NCBI RefSeq assembly: GCF_009939295.1 | Contig: NZ_WVIC01000021.1 | Location: forward strand, 1 to 64,000 | Source of the DNA: Petrachloros mirabilis ULC683 | GTDB taxonomy: Bacteria; Cyanobacteriota; Cyanobacteriia; Thermosynechococcales; Thermosynechococcaceae | Reading direction: 5' to 3' | DNA: 64,000 bases | Notes under the pieces: model-generated | Seen by the model: only the letters and a program-made list of their open reading frames with translations | Database searches by the model: none | What the model was told of the DNA's origin: nothing | Translations under genes and position numbers: made by a program | Shown: piece after piece, positions 55,549-64,000 of the stretch | Layout: each line of letters starts with the position of its first letter | Numbering within the stretch: the stretch's first letter is position 1

Positions 55549-56550
55549 TTAGCTCCTGCTTTGGCAGGTGGCGCAGAGCTTGATGACCTGGGTGTGCAAA
55601 GTGGTTGTGACTTCTCCACCTTGCTTGAGGCGCACCTCTAAGTCTAGTAAGTGATGCAGGGCTTGTCGCAATTGCCGACTGGTCAGTGCCTGCACCTCTT
55701 GACGCAAAAAATAAATCCGTTTAGGATTGCCCACTTCGGCGGCAGTGGCCAGGGTGCGCTCATCTCGCTCGCCAGCTTCGAGCAGCAGTTTTAGCCACAG
55801 CCAAGTGCGAAATTGCTTCACCAATGTGGCCACAATCTTGAGTCCGGGTTCGTTTTGACGGAGCAGTTCACTGGTGAGTTGCAATGCCTCACTGGTGTGG
55901 CCGCGTCGAAGGGCATCGGCTAGCTGTAAGCTGCTTTGGTGGGTGGCGGTGGTCAGTTGGGCTACAACATGAGCGTCTAGAGGTTGGGTGGCATCGCTGG
56001 CATAGAGCTTTAGCTTTTCTAGTTCGGTGTAGAGCTGGCGAGTGTCATTACTGACGGCTTCGGCCAACAGGTTGAGGGCCTCCGGCGTCAAAGAGACGCC
56101 GATCTGCTGTGCTGCTTTGTGGGCTGCTTTTTCGAGCAGATCGGTTTTCCAAGGGGGAATAGGGCTAAATTCCTGAACGTCAGCTTGAGCCTGCAACATC
56201 TTGACCAGTTTGCTGCGGCCATCCGGTTTGCTGCTGAGGGTCAACAACAGGTGGGTGGTATGGGGCAGGGCGGGTAGGGTGCGCTCCAGTTCACGGTTAA
56301 ACTCGGCAGCATCACTACGCCCCAAGGGGGGGTCAACCAGCCACACCAGACGATTGCCTAAGCCAAAGGGGGGGGTCATGGCCTGATTGAGTCCGGTAAT
56401 GGCTCGATCGTTGGCATCCCCCCCAGAAGAAAGATCAATTTTGTCGTAGTTAAAGCTGCGCCAGGTGGAATCTAGCACCTGCTTTTCCAGATCTTGAGCG
56501 GCCTGTTGCAGGCGGTAGTCATCTGATCCCCAATAGAGATAAATTGGCAT
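55549..56550 (-). CDS. holA: DNA polymerase III subunit delta
   Basis: A 333-residue clamp-loader subunit. Marks are the N-terminal IYLYWGSDDYRLQQAAQDL, TPPFGLGNRLVWLVDPP, LTPEALNLLAEAVSNDTRQL (helical lid) and a C-terminal collar domain with TLVKQFRTWLWLKLL. It opens the beta clamp within the polymerase III holoenzyme. It directly follows the DUF29 gene with no gap. Confidence 0.93.
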   Translation of the reverse strand: MPIYLYWGSDDYRLQQAAQDLEKQVLDSTWRSFNYDKIDLSSGGDANDRAITGLNQAMTPPFGLGNRLVWLVDPPLGRSDAAEFNRELERTLPALPHTTHLLLTLSSKPDGRSKLVKMLQAQADVQEFSPIPPWKTDLLEKAAHKAAQQIGVSLTPEALNLLAEAVSNDTRQLYTELEKLKLYASDATQPLDAHVVAQLTTATHQSSLQLADALRRGHTSEALQLTSELLRQNEPGLKIVATLVKQFRTWLWLKLLLEAGERDERTLATAAEVGNPKRIYFLRQEVQALTSRQLRQALHHLLDLEVRLKQGGEVTTTLHTQVIKLCATCQSRS

Positions 56551-57006
56551 TTAGTTGGGGAGATAGTCGGGGTTCAAGACTTGCTCAGGCGTATAGGGGC
56601 ACTGGATAGGAAAGGTTCCCAGGGGCAATTCTGTTTCATCCGCCGCTTGGGCGCGAGCCTGAGTATAACACTCGGCAAAAACAGTCTCAAAAAACGGAAC
56701 CAGACTAGGGGAGTCCTGTAGATCTTCGTTAATCCGCCGCCGATGTTCGCGCATGCTGCCACGCCAACTGCCCCCACGGAATTGGGGCTGGTATTGCCAT
56801 TTCAGGAGATGGAGGAGTACGACAATGAGGTTGCTCTTTAGGCTTTTCCGCTCCCGTCGGGTCATGTCTTCTAGTTCTTCTATTAAGTTTGTCCAATCGA
56901 CCTGAGCATAGTCTTGGGTGAGCAACTGAGCCATGGTGGTTTCCACCCAACGGACAAAGTCGGATTCATAAAGTTGGGGAAGATTGACTTGCACTTTAGC
57001 GTCCAT
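56551..57006 (-). CDS. DUF29 family protein
   Basis: A 151-residue protein of the DUF29 family, which is abundant in cyanobacteria: LYESDFVRWVETTMAQLL, WTNLIEELEDMTRRERKSL, VVLLHLLKWQYQP. Its function is unknown. ATG 57006 is chosen since the upstream frame runs into a miniature element. It is adjacent to holA and likely co-transcribed. Confidence 0.88.
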   Translation of the reverse strand: MDAKVQVNLPQLYESDFVRWVETTMAQLLTQDYAQVDWTNLIEELEDMTRRERKSLKSNLIVVLLHLLKWQYQPQFRGGSWRGSMREHRRRINEDLQDSPSLVPFFETVFAECYTQARAQAADETELPLGTFPIQCPYTPEQVLNPDYLPN

Positions 57007-57042
57007 GGATGGGTCTCTCGCTGAGCTGATTCTATTGTCTAA

Positions 57043-57194
57043 GAGCTTGTTTGAGAAGTTGCTTAGACCTTGCACTTGCCCCCCTAGCCCCCCATAATTG
57101 GGGGGAAATGAGCAGAGTTTTTGGCTTTCTCCTCCCAATTTTGGGGGGTTGGGGGGACTAATGCAGGGATGAATGAGGCTTTTCAGACGGCCTT
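57043..57194. repeat. GAG-type miniature element at the der stop
   Basis: A 152-bp copy with C-TAA-G on the left (57039-57043) and T-TAA-G on the right (57194-57198). The TAA stop of der on the minus strand comprises the last base of the element and the first two of the duplicated TAA. The ends are GAGCTTGTTTGAGAAG and, as right complement, AAGGCCGTCTGAAAAG. Confidence 0.82.
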
Positions 57195-58555
57195 TAAGCG
57201 CGTGTAGCCCGATTGGTGGAATTGCGCTCTACTTCCCGCTCTTTTTTGCCGCGCCACATGAGGCGAATGGGGGTGCCGGTAAAGCCCAAGGCTTCACGAA
57301 ACTGGCGCTCGATGTAGCGGCGATAGTTGTCTTTGAAGTGGTCAGGATTATTGACAAACAGAACAATAGCCGGGGGTTGATGGCTCACCTGGGTGCCGTA
57401 GTAAATTTTGCCCTGCCGTCCCTGGCGACTTGTGGGGGGCGTGTGCCAGCGAAGGGCTTCTGCCAAGACTTCGTTAATGACTGCTGTGCTGACCCGACGC
57501 TGGTGTTGCCCAACAACCTGATCTACTAGGCTGAGAATTTTCTCGACGCGCTGACCACTATGGGCGCTGACAAAGATGGCCGGTGCCCAGTCCATAAACA
57601 AGAGCCGCGATCGCACCTCTTGTTCCACCACGTTCATGGTGTAGGTATCTTTCTCCACCGCATCCCACTTGTTGACCACAAGCACACAGGCACGGCCTTC
57701 TTCGACAATGCGGCCAGCCAGCTTTTGGTCTTGGTCGGTGACGCTATCGAGGGCATCAATCACCAGCAGCACCACATCCGCCCGCCGAATCGCCTTAAAA
57801 GCGCGGTTAATGCCAAAAAACTCGGGGCCATAGTCAACATGTTTCTTGCGCCGAATCCCAGCCGTATCAATGAAGCGATACCGCTTACCTTGCCGCTCAA
57901 CAACGGTGTCAATCGCATCTCGGGTGGTGCCAGAAATCGGGCTAACGATAGAGCGGGTTTCTCCTACAAAAGCATTCAAGAGGCTGGACTTGCCCACATT
58001 GGGTCGCCCCACAATGGCCACCCGAGTTTCAGCTACCTCTTCAATGGATTCAGGCGGGGGCAAGTAAGCCAAAACTGCATCCAGCAAATCGCCAGTGCCA
58101 CTGCCATGGATCGACGAGAGCGGCCAGGGCTCTCCCAAACCCAGCTCCCAAAATTCGGCAGCCTGAGCTAGCCCTTGCTGCACCGATTCGCATTTGTTCA
58201 CGGCCACTAGCACAGGCGTACTTTGTTGCCGCAGCCATTGCGCCACTTCGATATCAGCCGCATTCACTCCAGCTTGGCCATCCACCACCAAAATCACCAC
58301 GTTGGCTTCACTCAGGGCAACACCAACCTGCTGGCGGATGTGGGGCAAAAACTCAGAGTCGTCGTCAAACACCAGCCCCCCCGTATCCACGACCAGAAAT
58401 TCGCGGTCTTGCCAAAAAGCTGGACGATAGGTGCGATCGCGAGTCATTCCTGGCTGATCATGCACAATCGCGTCCATCGACCCCGCCAAGCGGTTTACGA
58501 AGGTAGACTTTCCCACATTTGGCCGCCCCACAACGGCAACAACAGGCAGACCCAT
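57194..58555 (-). CDS. der: Ribosome biogenesis GTPase Der
   Basis: A 453-residue GTPase with two G domains: [16 protein letters not shown] with DTGG and NKCE, then [16 protein letters not shown] with DTAGI and NKWD. A C-terminal KH-like domain ([19 protein letters not shown]) follows. It acts in 50S subunit assembly. ATG 58555 follows GGGAG. The last codons border a miniature element that supplies part of the stop codon. Confidence 0.97.
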   Translation of the reverse strand: MGLPVVAVVGRPNVGKSTFVNRLAGSMDAIVHDQPGMTRDRTYRPAFWQDREFLVVDTGGLVFDDDSEFLPHIRQQVGVALSEANVVILVVDGQAGVNAADIEVAQWLRQQSTPVLVAVNKCESVQQGLAQAAEFWELGLGEPWPLSSIHGSGTGDLLDAVLAYLPPPESIEEVAETRVAIVGRPNVGKSSLLNAFVGETRSIVSPISGTTRDAIDTVVERQGKRYRFIDTAGIRRKKHVDYGPEFFGINRAFKAIRRADVVLLVIDALDSVTDQDQKLAGRIVEEGRACVLVVNKWDAVEKDTYTMNVVEQEVRSRLLFMDWAPAIFVSAHSGQRVEKILSLVDQVVGQHQRRVSTAVINEVLAEALRWHTPPTSRQGRQGKIYYGTQVSHQPPAIVLFVNNPDHFKDNYRRYIERQFREALGFTGTPIRLMWRGKKEREVERNSTNRATRA

Positions 58556-58658
58556 GGGTAATTCTCCCGAAAAACAACCTGACACAGGTCTAAAAATGGC
58601 CTAGAGCCAACCATAAACCCGCAATCCATGATTGTAGCTTGAATTTGAACAGAGGTTG

Positions 58659-59168
58659 CTATTTTAGTTTCGCCAAACCCGTCAAATCAAAACGAGTCAA
58701 CCATTCCTTCCGATTTTCCGGGGTAAAACTAGCATCCCGAGACAGAGCCTTCACCTGGAACCTATCCGCTACCAACAGCCCCGTTTGGGTATTCCCAATC
58801 TCCAGCATTGGGTAACCCGCCAGCGTTGCTGTACTCTCTGAATACTTCTGCGCCGCCATTGGCAGGCTGATCGTATCCGAAATCGACAGCATCGCTAGAT
58901 CCTTACCGTCCTTTTTAAGCTTAGCTTCCGAAAATCCCTTTTTTTCCTGGGTATAAACCCGTTCAAAGCCATCCCTAGGTTGCGGAAACAGCGCATTAAA
59001 TTGGCTCCCTGGCACAGCCTCCTTCGCAACCGCCGCTGGTGCATTGCGCTGGGTGCTTTCCTGCTGCACCTGAGTATAGGGCGAAGGAGGTTGAGCGTTA
59101 CAACCCGTTACAACTAGCATTAAACTGAGGCAAATTGAGAGCAGCCCGCTGCGCCAATGCTTCATCAT
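58659..59168 (-). CDS. Conserved lipoprotein, 169 aa
   Basis: A signal peptide with lipobox VVTGC at about residues 19-23 (SGLLSICLSLMLVVTGCNAQ) marks a lipoprotein. The mature part includes FNALFPQPRDGFERVYTQEK and KDLAMLSISDT. I do not recognise the family; a photosystem-related role is conceivable but unsupported. ATG 59168, after AGGAGA, is chosen; 59165 is equally possible. Confidence 0.75.
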   Translation of the reverse strand: MMKHWRSGLLSICLSLMLVVTGCNAQPPSPYTQVQQESTQRNAPAAVAKEAVPGSQFNALFPQPRDGFERVYTQEKKGFSEAKLKKDGKDLAMLSISDTISLPMAAQKYSESTATLAGYPMLEIGNTQTGLLVADRFQVKALSRDASFTPENRKEWLTRFDLTGLAKLK

Positions 59169-59260
59169 AATCCAACGTCTCCTGTTAAACCGGGTAAGCG
59201 GCTGGCGATAATAACGCTCAGCCAAAACTTTTATCCTTTGTGGCCCCTGGAAAGGCACCT

Positions 59261-59779
59261 ATGTACCCCCAAATTCGACCCGCACAACTCTCGGATATAG
59301 AGGTCATCACCGACATCTATAACGAAGCTGTTCTCAACTCTACTGCCTCCTATGATGAACATCCACAGACCTCACAGCAACGCCGCAACTGGTTTGAGCA
59401 GCACCAAGAACAAGGACTATCCACACTTATTGCTGAAATTGCTCCAGATCATATTGTAGGCTGGGCTGCCCTCAGTTTTTTTCGACCTTGGGAAGGATAC
59501 CGCTACACCGTCGAGGATTCCATCTATATTTCTCAGGCTTATCAGGGAAAGGGCATTGGCACGCAGTTGCTAGGCGAACTGCTTGAGCAAGCTAAAGGAA
59601 TGAAAATGCATGTGGTCATGGCGGGTCTAGATGCTCAAAACCCTGCCAGTTTGCGGCTGCACCAGAAACTTGGCTTTCGTCAGGTGGGTTATCTCCCCGA
59701 GGTTGGCTTTAAGTTTAACCGCTGGCTCGATTTAGTCCTGATGCAACGAATTCTGTCCCCAGAGTTGGGTGATGGCTGA
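59261..59779 (+). CDS. GNAT acetyltransferase, phosphinothricin acetyltransferase-like
   Basis: A 172-residue N-acetyltransferase. The start PQIRPAQLSDIEVITDIYNE and the loop around NSTASYDE are typical of the Pat/Bar branch. The CoA site is SIYISQAYQGKGIGTQLLGEL, and LDAQNPASLRLHQKLGF is the late motif. The true substrate in cyanobacteria is unknown; methionine sulfoximine or other amino acid analogues are accepted by relatives. Confidence 0.88.
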   Translation: MYPQIRPAQLSDIEVITDIYNEAVLNSTASYDEHPQTSQQRRNWFEQHQEQGLSTLIAEIAPDHIVGWAALSFFRPWEGYRYTVEDSIYISQAYQGKGIGTQLLGELLEQAKGMKMHVVMAGLDAQNPASLRLHQKLGFRQVGYLPEVGFKFNRWLDLVLMQRILSPELGDG

Positions 59780-59956
59780 ATCTCAGGAACATCAGAGGCA
59801 TTCAAACCGCCTCTCAACAACCCAGCAAAGGAGTCCCAACTCAATTTTTATGAAGTAGACATGGCTAGTGACCGCACAGCAGCCAACATCGAAAAAGTCT
59901 GCTAAATAAAGACCAAAGGAAGTAAATGATGAACAAACTCTTGGAGAATATGCACC

Positions 59957-60184
59957 ATGAACATTGCCCAAATTAGTACCGATGGCACCCATCAAATCGT
60001 GATATTACCTGAAGACTTGAAAATGTTGGGTACTGAGGCGTACATTAAAAAAGTTGGAAATGCGATCATACTGATTTCCAAAGATAATCCATGGCAATCT
60101 CTGTTTGAGAGCTTAGAGCAATTCTCTGAAGATTTCATGACCATTAGAGATCAGCCTCCCCTCGATATTCGGGAGACATTCTAA
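59957..60184 (+). CDS. vapB: AbrB-type antitoxin VapB
   Basis: A 75-residue protein with the VapB-type AbrB fold: QISTDGTHQIVILPEDLKML, YIKKVGNAIILISKD, and a C-terminal toxin-binding part (WQSLFESLEQFSEDFM). It is followed directly by a VapC gene (GTG start after its TAA) that is disrupted, so it is now likely an orphan antitoxin. Confidence 0.85.
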   Translation: MNIAQISTDGTHQIVILPEDLKMLGTEAYIKKVGNAIILISKDNPWQSLFESLEQFSEDFMTIRDQPPLDIRETF

Positions 60185-60586
60185 GTGCAATACCTGCTTG
60201 ATACAAACATTTGCATTTATCTGATTAAGCAAAAACCTCCCAAGGTATTGGCGAGATTCCAAACCCTTGCCTTATCAGATATTGGTATTTCTTCTATCAC
60301 CGTAGCGGAATTAGAATATGGCGTTTGCAAGAGCTAACAGCAGGAGAAAAATCGTAGCGCCTTGATGCAATTTTTAATCTCTTTAGAAATCGTTGAGTTC
60401 GATCAAGCGGCTGCAACTATCTATGGCGCAATTAGAAGCGATCTGGAAAGTAGAGGGCTTATTATCGGGGCAATGGATATACTGATTGCCGCCCATGCCT
60501 TGAGCCTTGGCGTTACGCTGGTCAGCAATAATATGCGAGAGTTTTCACGCATTGGCAATCTATCTCTAGAAAACTGGGCGCAATGA
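60185..60586 (+). pseudogene. vapC: VapC toxin with an internal stop
   Basis: GTG 60185 starts MQYLLDTNICIYLIKQKPP (D6), then VAELEYGV (E42). TAA stands at codon 51 (60335-60337) where relatives have Gln (KSQ, a CAA to TAA change). The frame continues normally to 60586 with GAMDILIAAHALSLG and VTLVSNNMREF. The toxin is therefore truncated within the PIN domain and should be inactive. Confidence 0.85.
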
Positions 60587-60900
60587 ATCGCAGTAAGCGG
60601 ATGGACAGCGAGTTTCTGCTAGTGCGGGAGGCACACGATTTGCCAAGGGTAACGCTTCGCGAACGCAACGACGAACCCCTGGAACGCATCTACAGCGGTC
60701 GCCGCTTCACTTGTGATTTTCCAAGGGGCGACACCGTTCGTGCAGCGTTGCGAAGCAAAACGGCTGGAAAAACTCTTCGAGCCATACACCAAAATGGCCA
60801 GCCAGCCAGCCACGCCGAAACATTCTGCCAAACGAAAAACGAAGCCATCATAGCCCCTTCAGCCATAATAAAAGCACAAACCCATTCACTCCGAAAAACC

Positions 60901-61047
60901 ATGACAGCCGCTGAAAAACTCTACCAACTAATCCAAACCCTCCCAGAAAGCCAAATCAACGAAGTTCTTCAACAAAAACAACTCACCAATCCTCAAGCGA
61001 CGATGAACGACAAGCAGAATACACAGACTATAGCGGTTCTCACCTGA
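60901..61047 (+). pseudogene. DUF2281-like fragment fused to a repeat
   Basis: MTAAEKLYQLIQTLPESQIN resembles the start of DUF2281-type small proteins. The rest of the domain is missing, and the frame ends inside the 108-bp repeat at 61029, whose bases provide the last residues and stop. Upstream, 60587-60900 is open in one frame but looks like non-coding hairpin sequence (TAACGCTTCGCGAACGCAAC and others). Confidence 0.5.
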
Positions 61048-61136
61048 GTGAGGTACGGGGTGTGGGGGTGGAACCCCCACGCAGGGGGCACTGCCCCCTG
61101 CACCCCATGTACTCCATTAATCTGTAAACCGCTATA
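61029..61136 (+). repeat. TATAGCGGTT repeat, intact copy 1
   Basis: A 108-bp repeat with terminal TATAGCGGTT inverted repeats and two inner hairpins (GTGGGGGTGGAACCCCCAC and GCAGGGGGCACTGCCCCCTG). It differs at one base from the copy at 62464, so the two are recent duplicates. It has no coding capacity. Confidence 0.9.
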
Positions 61137-61160
61137 TCTGACCAAAAGCACCAGTAAGCC

Positions 61161-61766
61161 ATGACCTACACCCCAACCCAAACCCTCACCGTTGATCACT
61201 TCATTGCTGAATATGGCGATGATTCCCGCTATGAATTAGCTGATGGAGAACTGATTGACATGGAACCCACAGGACCCCACGAAACCGTGAGTGGCAAGCT
61301 AGCCATGCAAATTGGCATTGCCATTACAACTGCCAAATATCCCTGGTTTATTCCTCGCACTTGCCTGATTCAACCCTTTGCAGAGATCGCCACCGCTCGT
61401 CGCCCTGATGTTGTGGTTCTGGACGAAACCTTTTTGGCGAATGAACCCCGTTGGCAGCGAGAACCCGTGATTACCTTAGGGCGTTCGATCAAGCTAGTCG
61501 TCGAAGTGGTGAGTACCAATTGGGAAACAGATTACGCTCGCAAGGTCGAAGAATATGCTCTCTTGGGGATTCCCGAATATTGGATTGTTGACTATCGCGG
61601 ACTAGGTGGCACCCGCTTCATTGGCAAACCCAAACAACCAACTTTTACTGTTTGCCAATTGGATGGGGAGGAGTATCGTCAGCAGCAATACCGCCTCGGT
61701 GAAGCGATCGCGTCAAGCCTGCTACCCAATTTGCAACTTCGGTTAGACGATATTTTGCCTCGCTAA
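61161..61766 (+). CDS. Uma2 family endonuclease-like protein
   Basis: A 201-residue Uma2 protein with LTVDHFIAEYGDDSRYELAD, the PD pair in ARRPDVVVLD, EVVSTNWETDYARKVEEY, and PEYWIVDYRGLGGTRFIGKP. It is close to the gene at 2857 (same GLGGTR-IGKPKQPT block), so the two come from one subfamily. It lies 24 bases after a mobile repeat. Confidence 0.87.
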   Translation: MTYTPTQTLTVDHFIAEYGDDSRYELADGELIDMEPTGPHETVSGKLAMQIGIAITTAKYPWFIPRTCLIQPFAEIATARRPDVVVLDETFLANEPRWQREPVITLGRSIKLVVEVVSTNWETDYARKVEEYALLGIPEYWIVDYRGLGGTRFIGKPKQPTFTVCQLDGEEYRQQQYRLGEAIASSLLPNLQLRLDDILPR

Positions 61767-61778
61767 GAGAAACGTACC

Positions 61779-62078
61779 ATGAGCAACCCGATCGCCATTC
61801 CCGCCGTTTCCGTCACCTACGCCCAAGATGGTACCTCCACCAGCGCCAATGCCCTCAAAGACCCCGCCCAGAAAAACAACCGCGATCGCGTCGATATCAT
61901 CATCGCCCTCGCCATGGCCAAAGAAGGCTTCGATTGGATCTGGTGCGAACATGCCCTGACGATTGGCTACCGCGCCAGCCTGACGGAGATCATCCAGATC
62001 ATTGGACGTGCCACCCGCGATGCACCGGGCAAAACCCGCTTCCCCCTTCTCCCTCTGGGAGAGGGTTTGGGGGTGTAG
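61779..62078 (+). pseudogene. Fragment of a superfamily II helicase
   Basis: In a 99-residue frame, VDIIIALAMAKEGFDWIWCE and ASLTEIIQIIGRATRDAPGK contain helicase motifs V and VI (QxxGRxxR with an arginine finger). All earlier motifs are missing, and the frame then runs into a CCCTTCTCCCTCTGGGAGAG repeat with TAG. It is a leftover of a DEAD/DEAH-type helicase, possibly of a restriction or defence locus. Confidence 0.7.
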
Positions 62079-62463
62079 AGCTTTGCTCTTTTCGCAGAGT
62101 GGGTCATAGACTTTTGTCAGTCAACCAGGTCACTTCCCCTCTCATTGCCCATACACCCTGGCTGAGATATTCGATCAGCAGTTTTATCCTGGGTCGCTAG
62201 GTGAAAACATCTGTAACTAGAGGGAGTCGCAGCTCTGAGGTAGATGAAGTGACTCCATTGTCAGAACCGCTTGCGATTAAAGTTACATTTATTCATTTCC
62301 TATGCCAAAATAAAAATATTCTGGACTTAGCCTAAATGGTATAAGTGGAGCCAAGAGCTAAAATCCGCTTTTAAGCATTGGCAATCATTTCTTTAACCAA
62401 GTTTATCTTTGTTGTCTTGAAATTTCTGTCAAGTTTGACCTACTCAAGTCACTTGTTTGTCAA

Positions 62464-62571
62464 TATAGCGGTTCTCACCTGAGTGAGGTACGGGGTGTGG
62501 GGGTGGAACCCCCACGCAGGGGGCAGTGCCCCCTGCACCCCATGTACTCCATTAATCTGTAAACCGCTATA
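62464..62571 (+). repeat. TATAGCGGTT repeat, intact copy 2
   Basis: A 108-bp repeat equal to the copy at 61029 but for one base. It sits in an otherwise gene-free stretch (62079-62627) before the radical SAM gene. No transposase is associated. Confidence 0.9.
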
Positions 62572-62627
62572 ACAGGGCTTAAGACATCTTGCGGTTGCGG
62601 CTCTTTGCTGTTGCCTTTGGAGATGCT

Positions 62628-64000
62628 ATGAAAGCTTTATTGCTTTGGCCGCACCTGCCTAACTCCTTTTGGTCTTATCGAGAAACCTTGCATCTGGCCG
62701 GTTTGCGCTCCACCAACCCCCCCCTTGGGTTGATTACCGTAGCGGCCATGCTGCCCGCTGACTGGGACATTCGGTTTGCAGATCGGAACGTGCAGCCAGA
62801 AACCGATGCCGATTGGGATTGGTGCGACCTAGTGATCATCTCGGCAATGATTATTCAAAAGGCCGACTTTCAAGCCCTGATTCGCAAAGGGGTGGAACGG
62901 GGAAAAAAAGTAGCCGTTGGGGGGCCCTTTGCGACTTCTGTTCCGGAGGTGGCTCTGAAAGCGGGTGCCCATTACTTGATCCTGGATGAGGGAGAATGCA
63001 CCATTCCCCTGTTCCTGGCCGCCTTGGAGCGGGGTGAAGAGCGGGGCATTTTTCGCGCTAGCGAAAAACCGGATGTGACCCAAACCCCAGTTCCCCGCTT
63101 TGATCTGCTGGATCTGAATGCCTACATGGCCATTACAGTGCAATTTTCGCGGGGCTGCCCGTTCCAGTGTGAATTCTGCGACATCATCAATCTCTATGGC
63201 CGCAAGCCGCGCACCAAAACGCCTGAGCAAATGCTGGCGGAATTTGAGGTGCTGTACCAGATGGGCTGGCAGCGCTATGTGTTTGTGGTGGATGACAACT
63301 TTATTGGCAACACCCGCAATGCCAAGGTTTTTCTGCGGGAACTGATTCCCTGGATGGAGGCCCATCACTATCCGTTTATTTTGCTCACCGAAGCGTCACT
63401 GAATCTGGCCGAAGACGAGGAATTGGTTGAGCTAATGGTGAAGGCGGGCTTCACCATGGTGTTTATGGGCATTGAAACCCCAGATACAGACAGCCTAGTG
63501 GGAATTCACAAGCTCCAAAATACCCGCCAGTCGCTGATTGAGTCCTGTGACAAAATTACCCGTGCTGGGCTGCAAATTATGTCTGGCTTTATTATGGGCT
63601 TTGACAATGAGCGTCCGGGGGCGGGTCAGCGCATTCGTGACTTTATTGAGGAAACAGGGATTCCCCAGTGTCAGTTCAGCCTTTTGCATGCGCTGCAAAA
63701 TACGGCTCTCTGGACACGCCTACAGCAGGAGGGTCGTTTGCTCGAAGGGGGGGTGGGTACCTTCCATCAGGGAGCAATTATGAACTTTGTGCCCACTCGA
63801 CCGGTTGCTGAGATTACCGAAGAGTATATTGAAACGTTCTGGCATCTCTATTCCCCCATGCCTTACCTGAAGCGTACCTTTCACCATTTTATGCAAATGG
63901 GGGGCTGGCGAGGTCGAACTCAACGCCGACTGACCACAACAGAACTGCGCTTGTTCCTGGCTCTGTGCTGGCGACAGGGCATGGTGCGACAGACCCGGTG
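62628..64000 (+). CDS. B12-binding radical SAM protein, copy 2 (3' end beyond window)
   Basis: An open frame from ATG 62628 (GGAG six bases upstream) to the window end, at least 457 residues. The cobalamin-like N-terminal domain reads ALLLWPHLPNSFWSYRETL and VAVGGPFATSVPE. The cluster motif FSRGCPFQCEFCDIINLYGR is near residue 174, and FVVDDNFIGNTRNAKVFL and FMGIETPDTDSL follow. It is a relative of the protein at 51435, with the same domain order. The substrate is unknown. Confidence 0.9.
   Translation, partial: MKALLLWPHLPNSFWSYRETLHLAGLRSTNPPLGLITVAAMLPADWDIRFADRNVQPETDADWDWCDLVIISAMIIQKADFQALIRKGVERGKKVAVGGPFATSVPEVALKAGAHYLILDEGECTIPLFLAALERGEERGIFRASEKPDVTQTPVPRFDLLDLNAYMAITVQFSRGCPFQCEFCDIINLYGRKPRTKTPEQMLAEFEVLYQMGWQRYVFVVDDNFIGNTRNAKVFLRELIPWMEAHHYPFILLTEASLNLAEDEELVELMVKAGFTMVFMGIETPDTDSLVGIHKLQNTRQSLIESCDKITRAGLQIMSGFIMGFDNERPGAGQRIRDFIEETGIPQCQFSLLHALQNTALWTRLQQEGRLLEGGVGTFHQGAIMNFVPTRPVAEITEEYIETFWHLYSPMPYLKRTFHHFMQMGGWRGRTQRRLTTTELRLFLALCWRQGMVRQTR

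Noticed and set aside
60583-60900. N-terminal 106 residues of the 154-codon frame at 60583
   Set aside because: Low-complexity, hairpin-rich DNA with no protein-like pattern; only the part from ATG 60901 resembles a known small family.
1-64000. tRNA or rRNA genes
   Set aside because: No cloverleaf with the GTTCRANYC arm or rRNA core was recognised by eye in the intergenic regions; a covariance search was not possible.

Overview
The window is chromosomal DNA of a cyanobacterium. It carries photosynthesis and plastid-type genes (ycf3, psbX, ycf66, a Tic20-like gene, a ycf45-like R3H ATPase gene), an arsenosugar-type arsM-arsS pair, and many copies of the HIP1 octamer GCGATCGC (for example 1257-1264). 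The density of short palindromic repeats and of Uma2, toxin-antitoxin and TnpB genes suggests a filamentous Leptolyngbya-like lineage. That placement is an inference; no species can be named.

Accessory region 1-9481. A CRISPR array (9 repeats, 8 spacers) opens the window, and its last spacer is split by a short non-autonomous element. Then come Uma2 nucleases, a VapBC pair, an unknown ORF, nested miniature elements, a pentapeptide-repeat protein, a P-loop kinase-WYL fusion broken by one stop codon, and a membrane coiled-coil protein. No cas gene is visible anywhere in the window.

Core region 9503-23914. A minus-strand operon encodes a MinD-like ATPase, glutaminase and a Cache-HAMP-PAS sensor. 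It is followed by a decayed ldpA 3' part, a ycf45-type R3H ATPase, trpS, ycf3-gatC-D27-like isomerase, an FAH-family enzyme, a Tic20-like protein, glyA and tatC. Region 24233-45024 holds a broken tnpB, YggT, psbX, ycf66, ilvN, metG, a LabA-like NYN protein, an LptC-like lipoprotein, dacB, plsX-fabH, purA, a Dam-type methylase, arsM-arsS, a second toxin-antitoxin pair and an Anbu protease. Region 45418-64000 holds an intact tnpB, an operon of two duplicated glycosyltransferases plus a flippase-like membrane protein, two B12-binding radical SAM proteins (the second cut by the window end), an orphan PD-(D/E)XK protein, holA, der, a lipoprotein, a GNAT enzyme, a broken VapBC, another Uma2 and a helicase fragment.

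The most distinctive signal is the set of miniature elements. At least four end types occur. Two of them are flanked by C-TNA-G on both sides, as expected for TNA target duplication. Several sit exactly on stop codons (lptC, psbX, ilvN, der), where the CTTAG/CTAAG target contains the stop and its duplication keeps the gene intact. One copy interrupts a CRISPR spacer, two are nested in another element, and two end types share the same core palindrome.
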